Below are positions 15,860 to 23,957 of a stretch of DNA of 64,000 nt, one piece after another (the stretch's first letter is position 1; each line of letters begins with the position of its first letter). Position numbers and translations under genes: made by a program. This DNA comes from Altererythrobacter rubellus (GTDB lineage: Bacteria; Pseudomonadota; Alphaproteobacteria; Sphingomonadales; Sphingomonadaceae): assembly GCF_030284385.1 (NCBI RefSeq), contig NZ_CP127221.1, positions 186,001 through 250,000 on the forward strand. Reading direction: 5' to 3'. The notes beneath the pieces are model-generated. The model saw only the letters and a list, made by a program, of their open reading frames with translations, was not told the DNA's origin and searched no databases.

Positions 15860-17290
15860 TTAGTCATCCCAGCCAAGCGCCTTGACGATGATGTTATAGA
15901 TCGCATTCTGCTCGATCACGCCGCGAACACGATCAGCGCCAGGACCATTGCCATAGAGCGCCACATCTTCGCCGCCATGGGTTTCACTGCTGGTCGGGAT
16001 CGCGGCCTGTTGGTGCGCATGAACGCCGGTTTCAGGCATCGGACGCTCTGCCATATTGGCAATTGCACCGGGACCATTCTGGTAACCCAGCGTGGTGTAT
16101 GGCTTACCATCGGTCGCGGTGGTCGCCTCTGCCAGTTCGGCACTCCCTTCAGGAGCGACAACCAACCCCAGAATGTCATTTCCACGGCGCGGATAGCCCG
16201 ACATTGTGAAGACGTGGCTGTGATCTGCGGTTACCAGAATCAATGTTTCAGCAGGATCGGTGTTTTCGATTGCGTATTGGATTGCGTTAGCGAACTCGAC
16301 TGCTTCTTCCAATGCATAGCCAGCTTGCCCGGCATGGTGACCGTGATCGATCCGGCCCGATTCGACCATCAGATAAAAGCCTTCGGGATCATCTTGAAGC
16401 CGCGTGATCGCCTGCTGCGTCATCTCGGTTAGTGTCGGTTCAGTCGAATCGTCGGTGCGGTCGACCGTGTAAGTCATGTGACTGGGCGAAAAGAGCCCTA
16501 ACACAGGCTTGTCTGCTGGTGCAGCAGCCAATTCAGCTGCTGTAGAAACAAAGGTGCCGCCTGTACGTGCCGTCCAATCTGCAGGCAGGTTCGCATCCGC
16601 ATTTAGCCGCCTCCCGCCGGAGTCTGCGCCAAAGAATGCCGCCGTCCCGCCGCCCAGGGCGACGTCGAATGTGCTGTTCACAAGCTGCGCCGCGATATCA
16701 TCGCAGCCCTTGCCGCGTTGATCCTCGGGTATCCACGCATCTGCCTCCCAGCCGCGATCCGGGGTGCGCGAATAAACGCTGGCTGGGGTCGCATGGGTAA
16801 TGCGCGCGGTGGAAACGATCCCCAGGGCCAGCCCGCGCGCTGTTGCTTGCTCTCCTAGAATTGGGAGCGAGTTGGCCAGCCCGCTTTCGCAATCGCCAGC
16901 GGTGACATCGGGGCCAACCCCCAGAACACCGATCTTGGTCTTGACGCCAGTGTGCATCGCGCTTGCCGTGCCGGCACTATCGGGCACCTGCGCGTTGCTG
17001 TTATAGGTTTTTACGAGCGCAACATTCTCGAAAATCTCGAACGGCAGGACATATTCCTCGCCGCTCTGCCCGTTCTTCTGGCCGGCATAGATCCGCGCGG
17101 CTGTGACCGTCGAAACTCCCATACCGTCACCGATGAACAGGATGACGTTCTTGGCCTTGGGCTCGGTCGCCGCGGCTGGCATTGCCGATGCGCTGGCAAT
17201 CTCGCTCTGCCCATATCCAGCAGGTGAGCATGCAGCCAACGGAAAGGCCATTGCAGCTGCAAGTGAAAGCGCGCTGCGCGAAGTCGTCAT
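15860..17290 (-). CDS. alkaline phosphatase, PhoA superfamily, lipoprotein
   Basis: Broad phosphomonoesterase of 476 residues. The signal is of lipoprotein type (FPLAAC, Cys21), so the enzyme is probably membrane-anchored in the periplasm. Catalytic features: metal-binding Asp55 in LFIGDGMG, nucleophile Ser105 in VPDSAGTASAMHTG, ESGRIDHGHHAG and TADHSHVFTMSGYP carrying the other metal ligands. It frees phosphate from organic esters and would complement PstS and the OprP-like porin 11 kb away. Upstream I see only one PHO-like half-site (CCGTCAC on the minus strand), so PhoB control is not shown. It is divergent from the exonuclease III gene. Confidence 0.92.
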   Translation of the reverse strand: MTTSRSALSLAAAMAFPLAACSPAGYGQSEIASASAMPAAATEPKAKNVILFIGDGMGVSTVTAARIYAGQKNGQSGEEYVLPFEIFENVALVKTYNSNAQVPDSAGTASAMHTGVKTKIGVLGVGPDVTAGDCESGLANSLPILGEQATARGLALGIVSTARITHATPASVYSRTPDRGWEADAWIPEDQRGKGCDDIAAQLVNSTFDVALGGGTAAFFGADSGGRRLNADANLPADWTARTGGTFVSTAAELAAAPADKPVLGLFSPSHMTYTVDRTDDSTEPTLTEMTQQAITRLQDDPEGFYLMVESGRIDHGHHAGQAGYALEEAVEFANAIQYAIENTDPAETLILVTADHSHVFTMSGYPRRGNDILGLVVAPEGSAELAEATTATDGKPYTTLGYQNGPGAIANMAERPMPETGVHAHQQAAIPTSSETHGGEDVALYGNGPGADRVRGVIEQNAIYNIIVKALGWDD

Positions 17291-17394
17291 AGGGTATCTC
17301 CTTCTCTCGGGACCACCGCTATCGCTATTCTTTGTGACGGGAAAGCTAAAGGTGTGCTGGACCCAAAAGAATACGCACCCTAAGTGCTGTCCCC

Positions 17395-18189
17395 ATGGTT
17401 TCTATCGCGACTTGGAATATCAATTCGGTGCGGCTGCGGCTGCCGATTGTCGAACGGTTTCTGAAAGAGGAAGCACCCGATGTGCTGTGCTTGCAGGAAA
17501 TCAAATGTCAGGAGCACCAGTTTCCTGCGCAAGCGCTGGCTGATGCGGGCTACAAATATCAGGCGATCCATGGCCAGAAGGGATATCATGGTGTCGCAAC
17601 GATCAGCCGCATTCCATTAAAGGAATTCAGCCGCCATGACTGGCAGGCCAATGGCGAAGCTCGGCATGTCGGGGTCGAATTGCTCGGCCCGGGCAAGGGC
17701 ATGGTGCTTGAAAACGTCTATGTCCCGGCCGGCGGAGACGAGCCGGACCGCGAAAAGAACGCCAAATTTGGGCAGAAGCTCGACTTTCTGGGCCGCATGA
17801 TCGGCTGGGCGGACAAGATCGATCGCCCAACCATGATCGTGGGCGATTTCAACATTGCGCCACTCGAAAGCGATGTTTGGAATCACAAGCAGTTGCTCAA
17901 GGTTGTCAGCCATACTCCTGTTGAAGTCGACACGCTCGAGCAGTTCAAACAAGCCCATGGCTGGGTCGATCTGGGACGTGAGTTTATCCGCGATCCTGAA
18001 CGCTATTTCAGCTGGTGGAGCTATCGTTCCAAGGATTGGAAAGTGAATGATCGCGGGCGGCGGCTCGATCACATGTGGGCGAGCCCCGAACTTGCCGCGC
18101 AAGCCATTGGCCACCGTCTACGCGAAGACGCGCGCGACTGGGAGAAGCCAAGCGATCATATCCCGCTGATCACGGAGTTTGCGCTCTGA
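17395..18189 (+). CDS. xth: exodeoxyribonuclease III (AP endonuclease)
   Basis: Mg2+-dependent EEP-fold nuclease that cuts at abasic sites; 264 residues, family-typical. Signatures: ATWNINSVR at the N-terminus with the metal-organising Asn, LQEIKCQE with the catalytic Glu, GDFNIAP, DRGRRLDHMWAS and the C-terminal SDHIPLITEF with the catalytic His. The ATG directly starts the first strand (MVSIATWN). The next gene ribA begins close to or just after the stop, so they may be co-transcribed. Confidence 0.95.
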   Translation: MVSIATWNINSVRLRLPIVERFLKEEAPDVLCLQEIKCQEHQFPAQALADAGYKYQAIHGQKGYHGVATISRIPLKEFSRHDWQANGEARHVGVELLGPGKGMVLENVYVPAGGDEPDREKNAKFGQKLDFLGRMIGWADKIDRPTMIVGDFNIAPLESDVWNHKQLLKVVSHTPVEVDTLEQFKQAHGWVDLGREFIRDPERYFSWWSYRSKDWKVNDRGRRLDHMWASPELAAQAIGHRLREDARDWEKPSDHIPLITEFAL

Positions 18190-18218
18190 GTGTAGGTTCT
18201 CCCTCGCCCTCTCGCCGC

Positions 18219-19256
18219 GTGGCGCAAGCGGTGGACGCGCTGCGCCATGGCTGGCCGATTGCGTTTGATAGGGGGCCTGTTTTCTTGCCAGCCGAGACTG
18301 CGATTACGACCGGCGCGACGTCGGAGAAGATGCTGATTTCTGCGGCCCGCGCGCTCACCTTAAAACTTGCGAACCAGCGCGAGGCGGCAGTTCCTAACGC
18401 ACCCGTTCTGATCCGCAGCGGTGAGCCGTTTGCCTTGAGCGAAGCACGCGCAGTGGCAGACCCGGCGCTTGACCTGAAGCACCCGTTCAAAGGGCCCTAC
18501 AAAGCCGAGGCGTTGGAGTGGCGCGAGGTTGCCGAGGTGGCGCTGGAGCTTGCCCGGATTGCAGGAATCCTGCCTGCCTTTCTGGTCGATCCGACCGATC
18601 CGGGCGAAACAGTGCCGGTTGCAGCGAGTGATTTGTCGGAATGGAGCGAGGGCAGGCAATTGAACATCGCGACCCGCGCCAGATTGCCGGTCGCGGCTTG
18701 CGACACAGCTGAGATTGTGGCCTTTCGAAGTGCAGACGATACCCGCGAGCATGTCGCACTGATCATCGGGGATCAGCGCGGAGACAAGGCTCCGCTCATC
18801 CGCCTACATTCGGAGTGCCTGACCGGCGATATATTGGGCAGCCTGAAGTGCGATTGCGGCCCGCAATTGGACGCAGCGCTAGCGGCCATGGCTGATGTCG
18901 CCATCGAAGGCGGTTGGGGCGCTTTGCTATATATGCGTCAGGAGGGGCGCGGTATCGGCCTGATCAACAAACTGCGCGCTTACCGCTTGCAGGATCAAGG
19001 GTTCGACACTGTCGAAGCCAACGAGCGGCTTGGCTTGCCCGATGAATCGCGCGATTTCGCTACCGCTGCGCGCATGCTCGATCTACTCGGCGCGCGGAGG
19101 ATCCGGCTGATGACGAACAATCCCAAGAAAGTCGCCGCGCTTGAGGCGGCAGGCATCACAGTGAACGAACGGGTACCGCATCAACTGCCTGATAATCCGT
19201 ACAATGCGCGCTATCTCGCCACAAAGCGCGACAAGTCAGGGCATCTCCTCGAATGA
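18219..19256 (+). CDS. ribA: GTP cyclohydrolase II with degenerate N-terminal DHBP-synthase-like domain
   Basis: First step of riboflavin synthesis, opening the GTP imidazole ring. The C-terminal about 200 residues are a complete RibA: zinc ligands in HSECLTGDILGSLKCDCGPQL, the RQEGRGIGLINKLRAY catalytic region and LMTNNPKKVAAL. The N-terminal about 140 residues resemble a decayed 3,4-dihydroxy-2-butanone-4-phosphate synthase: ELARIAGILPAF is like the end of that domain, but the acidic RENEGD and RRGGHTEA motifs are missing. The start is uncertain; GTG at 18219 begins the alignable part and no good ribosome site is visible. It overlaps the following acetyltransferase by ATGA. Confidence 0.88.
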   Translation: MAQAVDALRHGWPIAFDRGPVFLPAETAITTGATSEKMLISAARALTLKLANQREAAVPNAPVLIRSGEPFALSEARAVADPALDLKHPFKGPYKAEALEWREVAEVALELARIAGILPAFLVDPTDPGETVPVAASDLSEWSEGRQLNIATRARLPVAACDTAEIVAFRSADDTREHVALIIGDQRGDKAPLIRLHSECLTGDILGSLKCDCGPQLDAALAAMADVAIEGGWGALLYMRQEGRGIGLINKLRAYRLQDQGFDTVEANERLGLPDESRDFATAARMLDLLGARRIRLMTNNPKKVAALEAAGITVNERVPHQLPDNPYNARYLATKRDKSGHLLE

Positions 19257-19750
19257 GCATCGCCTGCCGCCCGGAAGAGCTGGACGACCGGCGCCCGATC
19301 TTCAAGCTCACCAAAGCCGCATTCAAAGACATGCCCTTCAGTGATGGTGACGAGCAAGAGCTGGTGGACCGGCTGCGCAAAGACGGCGACCTGGCGTTAT
19401 CTTTAGTCGCAGAAACGCCTGAAGGCATTATCGGCCATATCGCGTTTTCCCCTGTTACGATCAGCGATGGCACTAAAAACTGGTACGGCTTGGGGCCAGT
19501 CTCTGTTTGGCCCGAGTTGCAGGGCAAGGGTGTCGGCAGCGCACTGATTAATCACGGGATTACGCAGATGCGCGCAATGTGCGCGAAAGGGATCGTGCTA
19601 TTGGGAAGCCCTGAATACTATTCACGCTTTGGCTTCAAATCAGACCCGTCGCTTGCCTATCCCGGTCCACCGGCGGAGTATTTTCAATATCTTACCCTCG
19701 TCGGTGTACGACCAACGGGTACAGTCAAATTCGCCCCCGGATTTGAATGA
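19253..19750 (+). CDS. GNAT-family N-acetyltransferase
   Basis: Acetyl-CoA-dependent transferase of 165 residues. The GNAT core is clear: LVAETPEGIIGHIAFSPV (strands 2-3), then GLGPVSVWPELQGKGVGSALI containing the acetyl-CoA pyrophosphate loop (Q/R-x-x-G-x-G/A type, QGKGVG). The segment GSPEYYSRFGFKSDPSL is typical of YhbS-like members. Its start overlaps the ribA stop (ATGA), which suggests co-transcription, but there is no sign of a riboflavin-related role. Substrate unknown. Confidence 0.85.
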   Translation: MSIACRPEELDDRRPIFKLTKAAFKDMPFSDGDEQELVDRLRKDGDLALSLVAETPEGIIGHIAFSPVTISDGTKNWYGLGPVSVWPELQGKGVGSALINHGITQMRAMCAKGIVLLGSPEYYSRFGFKSDPSLAYPGPPAEYFQYLTLVGVRPTGTVKFAPGFE

Positions 19751-19856
19751 TCAATCGCTCCACTCGTCGCAGTTCTTGAAAGATTTTACACATTGCGCCC
19801 TTGGCGCTTGTATCTAGACCGCGCTAAGAAGCGGTTAAATTCAGGAGAAAGTACCA

Positions 19857-20138
19857 ATGAAGAAGTTTGCATACACCCTACTGGCCGGCGCTGGAGCGTT
19901 GACATTGGCAGCTTGCGGGGGCGCAGACGATGCGTCGATCGAAGCAGAAGCCGACACGGTCGAAATGCCGGCAGACGCCGCGCTTGAAGGCGTGGAAGAA
20001 CAGGCTGTTGAAGATACAGGTGCGGCAGACGAACCCGCTGCGGTCACCGAGGAAACTGCAACCGAAGCGGCTGATGCAGCCGCGGATGTCGCAGCAGCAG
20101 CCGAAGCGGCCGCAGCTGAGCTAGGCGTCGAAGAGTAA
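19857..20138 (+). CDS. small acidic Ala/Glu-rich lipoprotein
   Basis: Ninety-three residues. A lipoprotein signal ends LALTL-type with AAC, lipidated Cys20 (TLAACGGADD). The mature part has almost no hydrophobic core: acidic and Ala-rich, with repeats such as EEQAVEDTGAADE and a final helix-prone run of ADAAADVAAAAEAAAAEL. AGGAGA lies 8 bases before the ATG and a strong terminator follows, so it is a single-gene transcript, probably well expressed. Glu3 does not follow the Cys; Gly-Gly after Cys suggests outer-membrane sorting. No known function; it may be an envelope spacer or a short structural lipoprotein. Confidence 0.75.
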   Translation: MKKFAYTLLAGAGALTLAACGGADDASIEAEADTVEMPADAALEGVEEQAVEDTGAADEPAAVTEETATEAADAAADVAAAAEAAAAELGVEE

Positions 20139-20168
20139 CAGGCCAAGCGCGGCTTTTTGCCAGATTGC

Positions 20169-20207
20169 AAAGCGGACGGGTTGCCATCGGGCGATTCGTC
20201 CGCTTTT
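20169..20207 (+). terminator. Rho-independent terminator after the small lipoprotein gene
   Basis: Stem AAAGCGGACG / CGTCCGCTTT around an 18-base loop, followed by TTGCTTTT. Confidence 0.85.
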
Positions 20208-20302
20208 GCTTTTAGGCGAGAGAAAGCCTGCCACATTGAGCAGGCGACATGGGGCTCGCTGAAACCGATTGAACGAGCTGCAAAGAGAGGACGCTAGAAC
20301 CG

Positions 20303-21481
20303 ATGTCGCAATCCGGAATGGACCCAGAAACCTTCGAACAGTTCATCGAGCAGCTGGACCGCTATGTGCGGGAGCGGCTGATCCCGGCGGAAAGGGACGT
20401 GATCGAGAACGATCGCCTGCCCGATGATATCGTTGAAGAGATGAAGGAGATGGGTCTGTTCGGGCTGACAGTGCCGGAAGAATATGGCGGCGCAGGCCTG
20501 AATACCACGCAATATGCGCGTACGGTGCGATCGATGAGCTATGCCGCGCCTGCGTTCCGCTCAATCTTCTCGATCAACGTCGGCATGTTCAATTCCGCGA
20601 TCAAGAATGGCGCGACCGAAGAGCAGAAAGCCGAATGGTGGCCGCGCGTCGCCGCGGGTGAAATCGCCTGTTTCGGCCTAACGGAACCAGGCTCCGGCAG
20701 CGACAGTGCGGCAATGCAGACTTTCGCCAAACCCGACCCAAGCGGCAATGGCTGGGTGCTCAATGGCACCAAGCGATACATCACCAACGCCCCGCATGCG
20801 AATGTCGCGCTGATCATGGCGCGCACCGAGAAAGAGGCATTGCCCAAGAACGCGCATGTCAGCGCTTTCATCGTGCCGATGGATACGCCGGGCATATCCA
20901 CCGGCAGCCCTGACAAGAAGATGGGCCAGTCAGGCGCGCATATCTCCGATGTCATCCTGGATGATGTGCATGTGCCGGGCGAAGCGCTGCTTGGCGGAGA
21001 GACCGGCAAGGGTTTTCGCTTTGCCATGATGAGCCTCGACAATGGCCGTATTTCGGTAGGCGCGGCCAGCACCGGCTATGCCCGTCGTGCGCTCGACAGT
21101 GCGCTGCGCTATGCCAATGAGCGCAAGGCCTTTGGTGAGCCGATCGCAAACTTCCAGCTGATCCAGCAGATGCTCGCCGAAAGCGAGACTGAAATCTACG
21201 CCGCGGAGGCCATGATGGAAGATGTCACCGCGCGCGCTGACCGTGGAGAGAACATTCTCGTCAAGGCTGCCGCGTTCAAGGTATTCGCATCCGAGACGTG
21301 CGGCCGCGTGGTTGACCGCGTTGTGCAGATCTACGGCGGCGCAGGTTATTTGGCCGAATACGATGCAGAGCGTTTCTTCCGCGACGCGCGCATCTACCGC
21401 ATTTACGAAGGTACCACACAAATCCTGCAGCTCCAGATCGCCAAGCACATGCTCAGGGATTGGGCGGCGGTACACGGCTGA
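20303..21481 (+). CDS. acyl-CoA dehydrogenase
   Basis: FAD enzyme that makes trans-2-enoyl-CoA; 392 residues, standard length. Seen: N-terminal helical domain with MGLFGLTVPEEYGGAGL, flavin-binding CFGLTEPGSGSDSAAM, the middle beta domain ending ILDDVHVPGEALLG, and the C-terminal helical domain with QIYGGAGYLAEY and RIYEGTTQILQLQIAKH. The Glu in YEGTT (about 369) is the usual catalytic base. It is first of four tightly packed genes: its TGA overlaps the ATG of the CoA-transferase. Electron acceptor would be ETF. Substrate not inferable; the CoA-transferase and mesaconyl-CoA-hydratase-like partner suggest a short branched or dicarboxylic acyl-CoA. Confidence 0.93.
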   Translation: MSQSGMDPETFEQFIEQLDRYVRERLIPAERDVIENDRLPDDIVEEMKEMGLFGLTVPEEYGGAGLNTTQYARTVRSMSYAAPAFRSIFSINVGMFNSAIKNGATEEQKAEWWPRVAAGEIACFGLTEPGSGSDSAAMQTFAKPDPSGNGWVLNGTKRYITNAPHANVALIMARTEKEALPKNAHVSAFIVPMDTPGISTGSPDKKMGQSGAHISDVILDDVHVPGEALLGGETGKGFRFAMMSLDNGRISVGAASTGYARRALDSALRYANERKAFGEPIANFQLIQQMLAESETEIYAAEAMMEDVTARADRGENILVKAAAFKVFASETCGRVVDRVVQIYGGAGYLAEYDAERFFRDARIYRIYEGTTQILQLQIAKHMLRDWAAVHG

Positions 21482-22713
21482 TGTACAACCTTTTAGACGA
21501 CCTCTCCCTCATCGAAGTCTCAAGCTTCGTCGCGTCACCGACCATCGGGCTCTATTGCGCGCAAATGGGCGCCGAGGTGATCCGGGTTGACCACAAGGCA
21601 GGCGGGCTCGACTACGATCGATACATGCTAACAAAGGAAGGCCGCAGCTTAAGCTGGGAGAATCTCAACCGCGCCAAGAAATCGGTCGCGCTGGATTTGC
21701 GCAGTGGCGAAGGACGCGAGCTTTGCGTCGAGCTGGCACGCAAAACCGGGCAATGCGTTACCAATCTGCCCGAGAAGAGCTTCCTTAGCCATGCGGCTTT
21801 GTCCGAAGGGGGGGGCGATATGGTCAGCGTGCGCATCATGGGCTGGCACGACGGGCGGCAGGCGATGGACTTCACAGTCAACGCTGCAAGCGGATACCCG
21901 CTGATGTGCGGACCGGAAGATTGGGACATGGCCACAGCGCCCCCGGTCAACCAGGTTCTGCCCGCGTGGGATTTCATCACCGGGGCCTATGGCGCCTTTG
22001 CCCTGCTCGCCGCATTGCGCCACCGCGACGCGAGCGGCGAAGGCAGCGAAGTGCGTATCCCGCTGGGAGATGTCGCTATCGGCACCATGGCAAACAGCGG
22101 ATCGATGGCAGAAATGCTTTATCGCGGGGCGGATCGCGAGAGACTCGGCAATGCGATCTGGGGTGCGTTCGGGCGCGATTTCAGGAGCCTGGACAACCAA
22201 CGCTTCATGGTCGCGGCGCTCACGCCCAAGCAGTGGCACGGGCTGGTAGCCGCCTTTGGCCTCACCGAAGAGATCGCTGCACTAGAAGCAGAATTGGGCG
22301 TCCGCTTCGCCGACGGAGACCGCCCCCGCTTCGAACACCGCCACCGGCTGTTCGACCTGTTCCAGCAGGCGGCAGGGCAGCACGATTACAATGATCTTGC
22401 CGCACGGATGAGCGAACATGGCTGCACATTCGAGCGTTACCGTACCATGCACGAAGCCGCGAACGACCCGCAGTTGGTGGCCAAAAACCCGCTGTTCGGA
22501 CCGTCGCCCGCAAACCCGTCAGGCTTCAAATATCCCGCCACGCGCAGCTTTGCGAACATGCCTGAGAAACAGGTCGGCGACCCTGCACCTGCACCATATC
22601 TCGGCCAACACAGTGAAGAGGTTTTGGCCGAGCGACTTGGCCTATCCTCTGGAGCGATTGGCAAGCTGATCGATGCAGGCACGGTAGCTCTTTCAGACAA
22701 GGAAACACGATGA
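21481..22713 (+). CDS. family III CoA-transferase (CaiB/BaiF)
   Basis: Moves CoA between acids through an aspartyl-CoA anhydride; 410 residues. Family traits: SSFVASPTIGLYCAQMGAEVIRVD, LSWENLNRAKKSVALDLRSGEGRE with the conserved NRGKRS-like turn, GAYGAFALLAALRHRDASGEG, and the C-terminal NPLFGPS. The usual nucleophilic Asp follows NLPEKS... only loosely here and could not be pinned. Translation starts at ATG 21481 in TGATG with the dehydrogenase, and ends in ATGA with the thiolase. Members include mesaconyl-CoA C1-C4 transferase and alpha-methylacyl-CoA racemase, so it might act on a branched or C5 acyl-CoA of this operon. Confidence 0.88.
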   Translation: MYNLLDDLSLIEVSSFVASPTIGLYCAQMGAEVIRVDHKAGGLDYDRYMLTKEGRSLSWENLNRAKKSVALDLRSGEGRELCVELARKTGQCVTNLPEKSFLSHAALSEGGGDMVSVRIMGWHDGRQAMDFTVNAASGYPLMCGPEDWDMATAPPVNQVLPAWDFITGAYGAFALLAALRHRDASGEGSEVRIPLGDVAIGTMANSGSMAEMLYRGADRERLGNAIWGAFGRDFRSLDNQRFMVAALTPKQWHGLVAAFGLTEEIAALEAELGVRFADGDRPRFEHRHRLFDLFQQAAGQHDYNDLAARMSEHGCTFERYRTMHEAANDPQLVAKNPLFGPSPANPSGFKYPATRSFANMPEKQVGDPAPAPYLGQHSEEVLAERLGLSSGAIGKLIDAGTVALSDKETR

Positions 22714-23939
22714 CCAAGAGACGCGCCGCTATTGTTTCACCTTTGCGCACGCCGGTAGGCAAATTCCTCGGCAAGCTCGCCCCATTGGACGCCGGCAAGC
22801 TGGGTGCGGTTATCCTGAAGGCGTTGATCGAACGCAGCGGCATTGATCCGGCGCGGGTCGACGATGTTGTCTTCAGTCAGGGCTATGGCAATGCCGAAGC
22901 GCCCGCGATTGGCCACTGGAGCTGGCTGGCCGCGGGACTGCCGATCGAAGTTCCCGGTTTCCAGCTGGACCGCCGCTGCGGCTCTGGCGTGCAAGCGGTC
23001 GCGACCGCAGCGATGATGGTGGAAACAGGCATGGCCGATGTCGTCGTCGCAGGCGGCTGTGAAAGCATGTCAAACGTCGAACATTACACGACTGACCTTC
23101 GTGGCGGCGTGCGGATGGGTGATATGACACTGCATGACCGGCTGAGCCGTGGGCGTTTGATGAGCCAGCCGATCGAGCGGTTCGGGATCATCACTGGGAT
23201 GATCGAAACGGCAGAGAATCTGGCCAAAGACTACAAGATCACCCGCGAAGAAGCGGACGCCTTTGCTGTCCGCTCTCACCAGAACGCCACCAAGGCGTGG
23301 GAAGAGGGCAAATTTACCGATCATCTCGTGCCGGTTGAAGTGCCACAGCAGCGCAAGGATCCTTTCGTCTTCGATCACGATGAAGGCTATCGCGCCGACG
23401 CGAGCATGGAAACGCTTGGATCATTGCGCGCGATTGATCTGAAGCGAGATCCTGAAGCCATCGTCACAGCAGGCAATGCCAGCCAGCAAAACGATGCAGC
23501 GGCTGCTTGTCTTGTTGTGGCGGAAGACAAGCTTGAGGAAATGGGGCTCACCCCTTCGCTGTGGTTCCATGGCTGGGCGGCGGCAGGCTGTGACCCTTCG
23601 CGCATGGGTATCGGCCCTGTCCCTGCGGTCGAGCGGTTATTCGCGCGCGCCGGCATGGGCTGGGATGACATCGGCCTGGTCGAGCTTAACGAGGCCTTCG
23701 CACCGCAAGTGCTGGCCGTGCTGAAAGGCTGGGGCTGGTCGGATGATGACAGCCGCCGAGACATCCTGAATGTAAATGGTTCGGGGATTTCGCTGGGCCA
23801 CCCGATTGGCGCAACCGGCGGGCGTATTCTGGCTGACATGGCAGCGGAGATGCATCGACGCGAAGTTCGCTTCGGGCTGGAAACAATGTGCATCGGCGGC
23901 GGTCAAGGAATCGCGGCGATATTCGAACGCGCGGCGTGA
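22710..23939 (+). CDS. thiolase (acetyl-CoA C-acyltransferase family)
   Basis: Thiolytic cleavage or Claisen condensation of acyl-CoAs; 409 residues. The acylated Cys90 is in LDRRCGSGVQA, the base His in NGSGISLGHPIGATGGR and the second Cys in ETMCIGGGQGIAA. It differs from FadA/PhaA by a larger middle loop and the PLRTPVGKFLGKLAPLDAGKLG start, typical of degradative acetyl-CoA acetyltransferases of the AtoB-related side. It overlaps the CoA-transferase by 4 bp and is followed after 18 bp by the hydratase, so the four genes should form one beta-oxidation-like unit; no 3-hydroxyacyl-CoA dehydrogenase is included. Confidence 0.92.
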   Translation: MTKRRAAIVSPLRTPVGKFLGKLAPLDAGKLGAVILKALIERSGIDPARVDDVVFSQGYGNAEAPAIGHWSWLAAGLPIEVPGFQLDRRCGSGVQAVATAAMMVETGMADVVVAGGCESMSNVEHYTTDLRGGVRMGDMTLHDRLSRGRLMSQPIERFGIITGMIETAENLAKDYKITREEADAFAVRSHQNATKAWEEGKFTDHLVPVEVPQQRKDPFVFDHDEGYRADASMETLGSLRAIDLKRDPEAIVTAGNASQQNDAAAACLVVAEDKLEEMGLTPSLWFHGWAAAGCDPSRMGIGPVPAVERLFARAGMGWDDIGLVELNEAFAPQVLAVLKGWGWSDDDSRRDILNVNGSGISLGHPIGATGGRILADMAAEMHRREVRFGLETMCIGGGQGIAAIFERAA

Positions 23940-23957
23940 TCGTGATAGGATGCACGC

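Noticed and set aside
17291-17394. Possible PHO box before the alkaline phosphatase gene
   Set aside because: Only one half-site (CCGTCAC on the minus strand) is present; the positions 11 bp either side do not match, so PhoB control is not supported.
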